From: Sabulicella rubraurantiaca
GTDB taxonomy: Bacteria; Pseudomonadota; Alphaproteobacteria; Acetobacterales; Acetobacteraceae
Length of the DNA: 55,978 nucleotides
Reading direction: 5' to 3'
Assembly (NCBI RefSeq): GCF_017355885.1
Contig: NZ_JAFEUU010000022.1
Location: 1 to 55,978 of the forward strand
In this document: positions 17,531-24,921 of the stretch, one piece after another
Layout of the letters: every line of letters begins with the position of its first letter
How positions within the stretch are numbered: the stretch's first letter is position 1
Made by a program: the position numbers and the translations under genes
Notes under the pieces: generated by a model
The model's database searches: none
Told to the model about the DNA's origin: nothing
Seen by the model: the letters and a program-made list of their open reading frames with translations, nothing else

Positions 17531-17726
17531 TGCTTCTGCTCCACAGGAACTTCTACCTCGGATGCGGTACCAAGAGTGCGGACACCGGGGCGCGCAGATC
17601 ACGGTGCATGGCGACCCTCGCTCGGCCGGTGGGTGGAGCGGGATGGGCTGCTGCCGGTGATGCTGGAGGAGTAAGCTGCGCTTCGGCTATTGCGGGCGAA
17701 GTAGCAGCTCGGCTCTGAGGTGAGAC

Positions 17727-17975
17727 ATGCGCGACACCGTTCTGACCCCGCCCAATCCCCCATTCGGAGAGATGGCGGAGTTCACAGACGACACAGGGAA
17801 CCACGTCTATTTCTCGCCGTTGCGCGGAGCGGGCGAAGCCCCCTCGCTGAACATTGACGCCCATGCGCTTGAGGATGGGACTCTAAGGGATAGCGTCCGC
17901 GTCTCCCTCACGATGGATCAGGCCCGCGCCCTGCGCGATTACCTCAACCGCCTGGACCTTTCCGGCCCAAATTAG
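17727..17975 (+). CDS. Small hypothetical protein, 82 residues
   Basis: Complete small ORF with GAGGTGAG six bases before ATG 17727 and a terminator hairpin overlapping its TAG. The product is soluble and acidic, with a beta-rich first half (EFTDDTGNHVYFSPLRG) and a C-terminal helix (MDQARALRDYLNRLDL). The pattern of strands plus a final amphipathic helix suggests a compact regulatory or binding protein, but I do not recognise the family. Its own ribosome site and terminator indicate a single-gene transcript. Confidence 0.6.
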   Translation: MRDTVLTPPNPPFGEMAEFTDDTGNHVYFSPLRGAGEAPSLNIDAHALEDGTLRDSVRVSLTMDQARALRDYLNRLDLSGPN

Positions 17976-17997
17976 CCCCCGCCCGAAGGCGGGGGCT
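17974..17997 (+). terminator. GC-rich hairpin at the end of the 82-residue gene
   Basis: AGCCCCCGCC and GGCGGGGGCT form a perfect ten-pair stem closed by a CGAA tetraloop. The stem begins inside the stop codon of the upstream gene. Only a short CTAGG follows, so no strong U tract is present. Confidence 0.65.
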
Positions 17998-18165
17998 CTA
18001 GGCTCAGGCGGCCTGACTGCGCCTCCCGATTGCAAACGCAGCCATAAAACTCAACCAACCAGCCAAAGCACCTTGAGCGAACGGCAGTGTGGCACAGCGA
18101 GGCCGTTACGAAACTTCAAATTGTGCTTTGCGTCATTCCTGCAGAAAAACTTCCTGACAGGCGCC

Positions 18166-18552
18166 TCAGGCGGCAATCCGCGACCCAAGCTGGTCTTGCA
18201 GGGCCTGGATGATATCGGCGGGCTCGCTCGGCTTCTCGCACAAGAGGGCGTCGCGAAAGGCGGGGGCGAGGGCGCTGCGGTCGTAGCCGGTGCAGAAGAC
18301 AAGCGGTATGCCGCGACGCCTGAGGGTATCGGCCACGGGGTAGACGCTTTCCGTCCCCAGCTTCACGTCGAGCACGGCCGCGTCGATGCGCTCACAGCGC
18401 GTAATGAGTTGCTGCGCGGCGTGCAGCGTGGCGACAGGGCCCAGAACCTCGGCCCCGACCATCTCCAACTCTTCCGCCAAGTCGCGTGCCTTGAGGTACT
18501 CATCCTCGACGATGAGGATGCTTCGCCGCGTAAGCTTTCCAACATTGCACAC
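18166..18552 (-). CDS. Single-domain response regulator (CheY-like receiver)
   Basis: Stand-alone receiver of 128 residues. The acidic pocket is in SILIVEDEYL, the phosphoacceptor is in AAVLDVKLG, the switch Thr in FCTGYD and the conserved Lys in LCEKPSEP. No output domain follows. A longer frame reaches 18648, but GTG 18552 has GGGAG eight bases before it and starts the protein a few residues ahead of the first strand. There is no kinase next to it, so its partner could be one of the hybrid kinases elsewhere in the window or an unlinked HWE kinase; this group often acts in phosphorelays. Confidence 0.85.
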   Translation of the reverse strand: MCNVGKLTRRSILIVEDEYLKARDLAEELEMVGAEVLGPVATLHAAQQLITRCERIDAAVLDVKLGTESVYPVADTLRRRGIPLVFCTGYDRSALAPAFRDALLCEKPSEPADIIQALQDQLGSRIAA

Positions 18553-18700
18553 AGTAATGCTCCCGGACCTTTCGTGATTATCAAGCGGGGCCCATAGTGA
18601 TGCCCGCGGGCCGCGTGTGACTATCAAGCGGGATGCATGCTTGTGCACGTAAATTTTTGTTAGCTAAACCCTCCCATGCTGCGAGCGGTTAACGTTTTAC

Positions 18701-18892
18701 TCAGGGCCACCTGACGAGACCTTCTGCCGCTTCGCGCTCCATCTCCGCCACGCGTGCTCGCAAGTGTGGCGGCAGGCGCACGGCAGCGGCGCCGTTAGTA
18801 TCGGAAGGGCATCGCACTTCCCACCGGCCACGGCGCAGCCACGCAAGGCCAAAGGTCACTACGGCTGGCCCCAAGCGCACGTCCACCAGCAC
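18701..18892 (-). CDS. Possible small hypothetical protein, 63 residues
   Basis: A GTG-started ORF whose product has a plausible layout: a hydrophobic first third (LGPAVVTFGLAWLRRGRW) and a helical, charged end (LRARVAEMEREAAEGLV). No ribosome site stands out and no family is recognised. It may be spurious. The surrounding 480 bases on both sides hold no other candidate. Confidence 0.25.
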   Translation of the reverse strand: MLVDVRLGPAVVTFGLAWLRRGRWEVRCPSDTNGAAAVRLPPHLRARVAEMEREAAEGLVRWP

Positions 18893-19131
18893 CAGGGGCG
18901 TTCCGCGGCCCTCCGGTCCTTACCGCACGCTCGCTACCGCCAGACCATCCTCGCCCCTCGCGCATGCGCGCATAGATGGGCGTGATTCTCGGGCGGGCCT
19001 CCTTTACGCCGTATCGTCCCGGCGCTGCGCTGCGCGCAGTTGGTCAGTCTCAGTCTGGGTGCGCAGAAAATGCGCTGCCGCAAGCGGGTCCGCCGCATGT
19101 CGGTTTCCCTGCCCCGATGTTAGGGAGGGGC

Positions 19132-19347
19132 ATGCCAGACGACCTCGAGCTGATTGAACAGGTGGGGCCCGAAGGCGGCCCGCGGTACCGCTACTGGGGA
19201 GCCGAGATCTCCTGCAACAAGGTCAGCGCCGTGGGCCGGCTGCATATGGAGGGGCACCCCCTCGACGGGATCCGCTTCGGGGCGCCAACCACCATCACTT
19301 ACTTGGTCAATCTCTGGTCACAGAGCAGCGGCTGCCGCACTGGCTGA
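19132..19347 (+). CDS. Small hypothetical protein, 71 residues
   Basis: ATG 19132 follows GGGAGGGG closely, which favours it over the longer frame from 18976. The soluble product (begins MPDDLELIEQVGPEGG, contains one Cys in EISCNKVSAVGRL and one near the end) has a balanced composition but no recognised motif. It is convergent with the frameshifted GrlR-like gene. Function unknown. Confidence 0.4.
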   Translation: MPDDLELIEQVGPEGGPRYRYWGAEISCNKVSAVGRLHMEGHPLDGIRFGAPTTITYLVNLWSQSSGCRTG

Positions 19348-19369
19348 AGGCGGTACCTAAGAAAGGGGG

Positions 19370-19733
19370 CTAAGGATTGGCTTCCTTCTTTCGTTCCATG
19401 ACGACAGGCACCAACACTGAGGATCCTGGCAGCCGGATGCTGCCAGCGATTACGCCCTCATGCTGCCGACTTCCCTTCAGCACAATTCCCAGACCCGCAG
19501 CGGCCCTACCCAACAAACTTGGCTTGCCGTCAGCGTGGCGATGCGAGGAAGCCCGAGCAGTCAGGACATCCCCCTCAATTTCGTAGCGACCAGTCCAGGT
19601 GAAGCTGCCGTCGCCGCCATACAAGCGGCCACCATCCAATAAAAAAACCAATCGGCAAGTTAGTTGGGCTGAAGTCAGTCTCGAAAGACACGCCAAAATA
19701 GAGAGCCCAAACATCCTCGATATTACCGTACAT
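19370..19733 (-). pseudogene. GrlR-like regulatory protein, split by a +1 base in a T7 run
   Basis: Translation should start at ATG 19733 (AGGA seven bases before) as MYGNIEDVWALYFGVSFETD, reading SPTNLPIGF up to seven T (minus strand; A7 at 19641-19647 on the plus strand). One T fewer joins it to LLDGGRLYGGDGSFTWTGRY and onward to VVMERKKEANP-stop at 19370. The joined protein is about 120 residues, the usual size of the GrlR family, whose centre has the same G-G-D-x-x-x-x-x-G-x-Y pattern. GrlR itself is a negative regulator of type III secretion in enteric bacteria; alphaproteobacterial relatives are uncharacterised. As written the gene is broken unless polymerase or ribosome slippage, phase variation or a read error is involved. 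Confidence 0.6.
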
Positions 19734-19888
19734 AATGTATTCCTGGGCATAGAAAATTGAATTCGATTACTTCAGCGTATTAGAATAAGAGTAGCGCCGC
19801 GTAAACTGCGGATCATTAAAGTATTCATCGCTACGCTATTTTTATCTTCAAAGATTGGGCAACCTTACACGGCGTCGCACCGTGAACG

Positions 19889-20404
19889 TTACGGCAGCAG
19901 CGGCCAGTCATCCACATGATGGGTCTCGGCCCAAGCGCGGCGCTTCGCCTCGACCGGGTCCATGCCCAGCGCATAAGCCGCCTCGGCCCAGCGGCGCCGG
20001 CGCAGCCCGAGCTGGGGATGATCTTTCGAGTTTCGATAGGCCCGCATCTGGTGCGCGGCCTCGCGCCAGCGCTCCTCGCGCAGCAGCTGCAGGAGCGTCT
20101 TACCCCAGGCCGACATCCGGCCGAGGTTGTTATTCATCTGGATCCCGGCCGCCCACCAGCGCGGCGGCAGCCCGTCGGGGAAATCCAGCGCCAGGTCGGC
20201 CGCCGCGACGGAGAGGTCGCGCGCGGCCATCCTCTCGGCCTCAGCCTGGGTCACGGGCGGGGTGCTGGCGGTGACTGGCTTGCCCAGCAGGTCGCGTGTC
20301 GAGCCGATGCCGATCGTCCAGACACCGTGCGTCTTCAGGTCGAGGTAGGACTTGGAGCGGAATTCCTCGAAGGCCTCGGAGAGCGCTAGCTCTTCGGGCG
20401 GCAC
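19889..20404 (-). CDS. Phage-type lysozyme (GH24 muramidase, endolysin)
   Basis: Cell-wall hydrolase of 171 residues that cuts the MurNAc-GlcNAc bond. The GH24 triad context is present: Glu in SEAFEEFRSKSYLD, Asp in the same block, then Thr in HGVWTIGIGSTRD. Helical C-terminal parts (WAAGIQMNNNLGRMSAWGK, LREERWREAAHQMRAYRN) agree with T4-lysozyme-type endolysins. The frame is open further upstream, but GTG 20404 puts the catalytic Glu about 13 residues from the start, as in the family. It is the last gene of a prophage lysis cassette whose other members are damaged, and it may itself still be functional. Confidence 0.8.
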   Translation of the reverse strand: MPPEELALSEAFEEFRSKSYLDLKTHGVWTIGIGSTRDLLGKPVTASTPPVTQAEAERMAARDLSVAAADLALDFPDGLPPRWWAAGIQMNNNLGRMSAWGKTLLQLLREERWREAAHQMRAYRNSKDHPQLGLRRRRWAEAAYALGMDPVEAKRRAWAETHHVDDWPLLP

Positions 20405-20590
20405 GCCGGCCTTGATCCGGGTCGCTCGCGGATCCGCGCCGAGTTGGGGCAGAGGAAGAGGCTTCGTGGCTTGGCGCGATCTCCGCCTATGCCAGGCGCC
20501 AGCCCTCGGCGGGCCCTTCCTCGAAGGTGCGGGTCGTCGGCAGAGGCTCCGATTGTAAGCTCGATCGGCCGCCATGTCGTCGAGCATGCG

Positions 20591-21423
20591 CTAGGGTGCG
20601 TGGACAAACCTCATCCAGAGGCGGATTGAGGACAGGGCGGCGAAGCCGACGAAGCTGTCGCTGGTCTGATCGTAGCGGGTGGCGACGCGGCGGCTGTTCT
20701 TCAGGCGGTTGATGAAGCACTCGATACGGCTGCGCAGCGCGTAGAGCGGGCGGCTGACGCTGTGCTGGACGTGGCGGTTCCGCTTGGTTGGGATCTCTGG
20801 CACGGCGACCACGGTCGCGCAGATCTTGCCGGATCAGGTCGCTGTCATAGCCTTTGTCGCCGAGCATGATGGCTGGGTCGCTGTCGCGCGCCGCCATCAG
20901 CGCATCGTAGTTCGAGCAGTCGGCTTCCTGCCCGGCGGTCACATGCAAGGCGATGGGCAATCCATACGCGTTGCCGCGGATGTGGAGCTTGCTCGTGAAG
21001 CCACCTCGCAGGGCACCCATCGCGGCTTGCCGCGATGGGACCCGTAGCGGCCAAGACCCTGTCGATGAGTCCCCCCCTTCCGCCGGCGGCGCAGTGATGC
21101 GCCCGGATGCTGGTGCTGTCGATCATCTGCAGGAGGTCGGCCTGCCCGCCGCCATCGGCCAAGGCCTCGAGCATCACGTCCCAGAGGCCCGAGGCAGTCC
21201 AGCGCCGAAACTGGCGGAACACCGAGTTCCAGTGGCCCAGCTCGGATGGCAGGTCACGCCACGGCGCGCCGGTGCGCGCGATCCAAAAGATGGCGTCGAG
21301 CACTCGCCAGTGGCTGCGCGCTGGCCGGCCGCCCAACGGACTGGCTGACACCACGAAAGGTTCGAAGAAGGACCATTCCTCATCCGTCAGCAGCCCACGG
21401 ATCAACGCCGATCTCCATGCCAA
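20591..21423 (-). pseudogene. IS5-family transposase with multiple frame changes
   Basis: Starts MAWRSALIRGLLTDEEWSFF at 21423 and reads WIARTGAPWRDLPSELGHW and LLQMIDSTSIRAHHCAAGG (first catalytic Asp) up to a G7 run (C7 at 21071-21077 on the plus strand), where a -1 change is needed. An extra segment of about 39 bases containing a perfect palindrome (21016-21039) then separates LGR from RGGFTSKLHIRG. A third change near 20815 precedes IPTKRNRHVQHSVSRPLYAL and IECFINRLKNSRRVATRYD, which holds the catalytic Glu region. The first switch may be the programmed one of this IS group; the other two are damage. Confidence 0.75.
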
Positions 21424-21493
21424 AGATCAGCGTGGAATCACGTCCGCGGTCAGCTGGGAATCCCCCAGCCGCCAGTTTGTCCACGCGACCTAG
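20591..21493 (-). mobile_element. IS5-family element with CTAG at both borders
   Basis: Inverted ends agree well: CTAGGGTGCGTGGACAAAC on the left and, inverted from the right, CTAGGTCGCGTGGACAAAC. The element is about 0.9 kb and interrupts the lipoprotein gene of a prophage lysis cassette. If only TA is the duplicated target, the flanks join to an uninterrupted lipoprotein frame ending WRLA-stop at 20487; if CTAG is duplicated, the join contains TAG. The transposase inside is broken. Confidence 0.8.
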
Positions 21494-21645
21494 AGGGCGC
21501 CGCAGCGCTGCAACTCGGCGACGGTGGCGGTCTGCAGCGCCGCTGGGAATTCGGTGAACCAGGGGTACGGCATGTCAGAAACGGCCGTCGTGCAGCCGGC
21601 CAGCAGCATCGTCGCGCTCAGCAGCGTGTGCATCAACCTCGGCAT
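21490..21645 (-). pseudogene. Prophage lipoprotein gene (lysis cassette), truncated by IS5
   Basis: ATG 21645 (GGAG upstream) begins MPRLMHTLLSATMLLAGCTT, a clear type II signal peptide with lipobox LAGC. It continues as DMPYPWFTEFPAALQTATV and ends at the IS border, where CTAG supplies TAG. A short lipoprotein next to an endolysin is the position of Rz1-like or other lysis lipoproteins, although this one is not rich in proline. Past the IS the frame can be rejoined to HARRHGGRSSLQSEPLPTT and WRLA-stop at 20487. Inference: outer-membrane step of host lysis, now lost. Confidence 0.6.
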
Positions 21646-21664
21646 GGCGTCTTGTCTCCTCGGC

Positions 21665-21811
21665 TCAAGCCGCCCGATCGGCGGCCTCTCGGATCAAGGC
21701 GTCGTCGGCGGCATCGCGGCGCAGCCAAGCCAGGAAGCCGACGATCGCGATGGCGACCACGCCGGCGTCGGCCAGCTAGAGTGTCGCCGGCGAGGTCAGC
21801 ATCGGGGTCAT
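21665..21811 (-). pseudogene. Small phage membrane protein gene with an in-frame amber codon
   Basis: ATG 21811 overlaps the stop of the preceding holin-like gene (ATGA). It reads MTPMLTSPATL, TAG at 21776-21778, then LADAGVVAIAIVGFLAWLRR, DAADDALIREAADRAA and TGA. The part after the amber codon is one transmembrane helix followed by a charged tail, as in small holin-associated proteins. The following lipoprotein gene starts 19 bases later. The overlap shows that these genes were one phage operon. Confidence 0.5.
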
Positions 21812-22157
21812 GGGGCCGGCCTCTCGAGCTTCTCGACCTTGGCGCCGAACTTCCCGATCTCACGGCGATCATCCCCGCGAGGGTCGCATCGGTCGGCGCC
21901 AGCTTCGCCAGGGCATCGGGTACGCGCGCCCGCACGGCCGCGACCCCTGCAACGATGATGGCGGGCCTCGCCGCCTCGACGCGGGGTCGGCCGCCAAGTT
22001 CGCGGCGATCTCGCCGGCGACACGCCCGACTGCATTGGTGACACGCTCGCCGAGCATGTTGGCCAGCCAGATATTTAGGGCCACGCACCCCGATCGTGCC
22101 GAGCACGGTCAGGACGGCAGGCGCCAATGCCCAGGCAGCCTGGATCACGGCATCCAT
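21808..22157 (-). pseudogene. Phage holin-like protein gene, frameshifted
   Basis: ATG 22157 has AGGAAAGG eight bases before it. The first frame gives MDAVIQAAWALAPAVLTVLG, one hydrophobic helix. A shift leads to ALNIWLANMLGERVTNAVGR and VAGEIAANLAADP, another to ARPAIIVAGVAAVRARVPDA and LAPTDATLAGMIA, and a last one to GKFGAKVEKLERPAP-stop. Joined, this is a roughly 115-residue protein with one N-terminal membrane helix and a long amphipathic region, the layout of the phage holin LLH family seen in alphaproteobacterial prophages. Three frameshifts make it inactive. Confidence 0.55.
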
Positions 22158-22376
22158 TGCAAGGACCTTTCCTGCTTCTATCGAAATCGGCACCTCGCCC
22201 GCCGCGCTATAGGGTCGTCGCGACCAAGCAATTGGCCCCCACACCCGGGGGCGCTTGGCCGTGCTGCCAACAAGATGGGTTCGTGGCTAGCGCACTCCTT
22301 CACCACTGCGTCCTTGCCCCCGCTCCCACTTCCTCACGGCGGGTGTCTTTTTTGCACTTAATTCCCGCTGGGCTTC

Positions 22377-22634
22377 GCTATTCCGCAGGCCAGATTGGTT
22401 CTTCAAGACCGAACTGCGCGTGAAGCGCGGTGACGCGCTGGCGCAGGTCATTCCGGCCGTGCTGAAGCCGGTGAGGCCGGTCCTGCTCGGCGCGTAGTGG
22501 GTATGGATCTCCTCGAGTTCCGTGTCGAGATGGTCGCCGCGCTTCGAGAGCCGCTTCAGCTCATTCACCAGGCGGTCGAAAATGCGCTGTGCGCTGGCGT
22601 CGAGCTGCTCGTCCGCCTAGCATTTCTGCTTCAT
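22377..22634 (-). pseudogene. Remnant of a small phage protein with an early amber codon
   Basis: ATG 22634 opens MKQKC, TAG (22617-22619), then ADEQLDASAQRIFDRLVNEL and KRGDHLDTELEEIHTHYAP, a coiled-coil-like segment. A later shift gives RQRVTALHAQFGLEEPIWPA and a stop. The helical character and position upstream of the holin-like gene suggest a phage structural or tail-associated protein. On the other strand KTELRVKRGDALAQVIPAVL also looks protein-like, so the assignment is uncertain. Confidence 0.3.
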
Positions 22635-22639
22635 GGCAC

Positions 22640-22945
22640 CCTTTCCCCTCCCTCGGGGTTCAGCGTGCCCAAAAAAATTTGCGCTCCGGTCGGACCAGTT
22701 TCCGGGGTGAAGACCAGTTGGCATTCGGCACCGGGTCGGTCAGCACGAGGCCCAGGAATCGCCTGGACGACAGCCGGTCCTTGACGAGGTACTCGCGACG
22801 GCCGTCCCCGCGCGCGTGCCGCCCGTTCCAACTCCACGCGGAACATCGCGACATTCACCAACCCGGCGATCCGCTCGAGGTTATCGCCCTTCGCTGACAA
22901 CTTCCGCCGTCGCTGAACGTCGAAGAACCCTGGCTGTCGAACCAT
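22640..22945 (-). pseudogene. N-terminal fragment of another IS5-family transposase
   Basis: Reads MVRQPGFFDVQRRRKLSAKG and DNLERIAGLVNVAMFRVELE, then after a shift GRREYLVKDRLSSRRFLGLV, LTDPVPNAN. This is the start of the IS5 subgroup whose members begin with M-x-x-x-x-x-x-x-x-D and continue with the Y-L-I-K-D-R-L-S-F-M-R-F-L-G-L block. About 40 residues between the two blocks are gone and the catalytic domain is absent. No inverted ends were found. Confidence 0.65.
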
Positions 22946-23283
22946 CGCCCCACCTCGCGCCGCTCCGCATCAGTGAATTAGGCAGCGATCATCCTGACCG
23001 GGGTTTCTGGAGATGAATGGTCGCGTCCGCGCAGTTCGTGGACCAGCCAGGGCGTCATGGGACCTGTCTCCACCTGCCGTGCCTACCACAGAGGGTCTCT
23101 GGGATGCCACTGGCGGCACCTTCGACGCCTTCTCCCCAGACACTCTGCCGCATGCGGCTATCACCCGGGCTAAGCAGAAGACGCTCCTAAAATTATTTCC
23201 CTCCCCTGACACCTGTCCTGGTCCCACCAGCGCAGCCTTGATCGAAAGGCCAGGCTTCACTTGCGCTTCTCACCGAGATGTTA

Positions 23284-23299
23284 TATAGCGGCCGCTATA
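23284..23299 (+). promoter_or_regulatory. Palindromic operator upstream of the TetR-type gene
   Basis: TATAGCGG-CCGCTATA is a perfect 16-base palindrome; one mismatch further out, two more pairs extend it to 22 bases. It ends 19 bases before the ATG of the regulator, overlapping the likely -10 region, which is the usual place for TetR-family autoregulation. Confidence 0.7.
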
Positions 23300-23318
23300 A
23301 AACTGAGGTAAACTGTCC

Positions 23319-23918
23319 ATGGCTCGGCCCCGTCTCTTTGACGAAGACGCTGCGCTCGACGCGGCGACCGACCTGTTCTGGGAGCGTGGCTACGCGGCGA
23401 CGTCCGTTCGCGACCTCTGCTCAGTGACAGGGCTCGGGCCGCCCAGCCTCTACAATGCCTTTGGCGATAAGCAGGCGCTCTTTGCTCGGTGCTTGGATCG
23501 GTATCTCGACGCCAACCCGCTAGCGCGGGTTCGGCGCGCTGAGACTGCCTCCCCCCCGCGCGTGGCCCTGGAGCGCTTCCTCACCGCGGTGGCCGAAAGG
23601 TCCATTCTGGATAACCGAGGCTGCCTGCTTGTGAACACGGCCCTCGAGGTCGCGCCGCATGAGCCTGCCATCGGATCCGTCGTGGCGGAGCGTCTGGCCG
23701 AGATCGAGGTGTTTTTCTGCCGTTGTGTCGAAGCTGGCCAGCGGGAGGGCAGCATCAGTTGTGAGCGTACGCCGGAGGACTTCGCGCGCCTCCTGCTCGC
23801 GGTGGTGATGGGCATGCGCGTGCTGGCCCGCGCGCGTCCGGATGCTGCCCTGCTGCGAGGTGCGGTCGAGCAGGCCATCTCGCTGCTTGGGGCGCCTTCG
23901 TCGGAGGCAAAGCCATGA
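23319..23918 (+). CDS. TetR/AcrR family transcriptional regulator
   Basis: Repressor of 199 residues. The N-terminal helix-turn-helix (about residues 25-45: TSVRDLCSVTGLGPPSLYNA) is followed by the family hallmark FGDKQALFARCLDRYL. The C-terminal ligand domain resembles the TetR_C_16/YcdC-like group (LDNRGCLLVNTALEVAPHEP). It is coupled to the glutathione transferase gene by an ATGA overlap, so the pair is one operon, and a palindrome just upstream would allow self-repression. The inducer is probably an electrophile or a compound handled by the transferase (inference). Confidence 0.9.
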   Translation: MARPRLFDEDAALDAATDLFWERGYAATSVRDLCSVTGLGPPSLYNAFGDKQALFARCLDRYLDANPLARVRRAETASPPRVALERFLTAVAERSILDNRGCLLVNTALEVAPHEPAIGSVVAERLAEIEVFFCRCVEAGQREGSISCERTPEDFARLLLAVVMGMRVLARARPDAALLRGAVEQAISLLGAPSSEAKP

Positions 23919-24673
23919 CGAGCTTGATGACCCTCGTGCGCAGCACCGCACGCAACACAACGTCCGATCCGAAGGCAAATGGAGTTAAGGTCAGACAGCT
24001 TTACGAGCTTTGTGGGACGGATCCAGCACGGGTGTTCAGCCCCTATTGCTGGCGCATTCGCATGGCGCTCGCCCACAAAGGACTGGAATTCGAGAGCATT
24101 CCTTGGCGCTGCACCGAAACAGAGCATCTTGCCTTCGCCAACTACTCGCTGGTCCCGGTGCTGGTGGATGGAGAGCAGGTGGTCGCCGATTCCTGGACCA
24201 TCGCTCGCTATCTGGACCAAACCTATCCGCAGCCCTTGCTGTTCCAGAATGATCCGCAGGCGTATCGCGCCGTCGTGAGCTGGAACGACAGCATCGTGCA
24301 GGCGGGGCTTGCGCGTCTCATCGTGTCGGACATCCCGCCGCTCCTCGGCGAGGCGGACCGCGCCTACTTCATCGAGAGCCAGGAACAGGAGTTCGGGCAG
24401 CCACTGCACGAAGTGACCGCTGACAGAGAGGAGCGGCTGCCAAGGTTCCGTGCCTCCCTGGAACCCCTCCGCATCGCCCTGGAGTCCTCGCCCTTCCTTG
24501 GCGGCGCCAGACCCGACTACGCGGACTACGTCGTCTTCGGTTCCTTCATGTGGGCCCGCAGCGTGAGCCCCCTGCGGATCCTGGAGACGGGGGACCCGAT
24601 CCACGCTTGGCGCGAGAGTATGCTCGACCTGCACAAGGGCATGGCCCGCCGTGCTCCCTCCTTCGGTGCGTGA
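23915..24673 (+). CDS. Glutathione S-transferase family protein
   Basis: Cytosolic transferase of 252 residues. The thioredoxin-like N-domain shows LYELCGTDPARVFSPYCWRI, where Ser/Cys of SPYC is at the catalytic position, and the cis-Pro and gamma-Glu site VPVLVDGEQVVADSWTIARY. A helical C-domain follows from about residue 120. The first 25 residues are an unusual extension; an internal start near VRQLYEL is possible, but the ATGA overlap with tetR supports 23915. It most resembles beta-etherase-like bacterial transferases. Likely role: conjugation or reductive ether cleavage of an electrophile under control of the adjacent TetR. Confidence 0.85.
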   Translation: MTSLMTLVRSTARNTTSDPKANGVKVRQLYELCGTDPARVFSPYCWRIRMALAHKGLEFESIPWRCTETEHLAFANYSLVPVLVDGEQVVADSWTIARYLDQTYPQPLLFQNDPQAYRAVVSWNDSIVQAGLARLIVSDIPPLLGEADRAYFIESQEQEFGQPLHEVTADREERLPRFRASLEPLRIALESSPFLGGARPDYADYVVFGSFMWARSVSPLRILETGDPIHAWRESMLDLHKGMARRAPSFGA

Positions 24674-24921
24674 AAGAATGGATGCGGTGCATCCTGCGGC
24701 AAGTCGTGTTTCAAGATTCAAACTACTACCTCCCGTAGTCCTTGAGGAAGTGGGAGCAGGCCGCTTATCCACCACAAAGGAGAGGTCCTGATGCTCGCTT
24801 ACACACCTCGTCCGACCCTTCGCCTCTTGACCGGCTTCGAACTCATCAGCGCGAGTCCGCTCGAGTAGGTCAAGGACCCGTTCGCTGCCCCGCAAACGAG
24901 GCGCAACTACCCTGTATGTTA

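Noticed and set aside
17553-17726. Short plus-strand frames between the PEP-CTERM terminator and the 82-residue gene
   Set aside because: A piece such as RWVERDGLLPVMLEE looks protein-like but has no start, context or domain.
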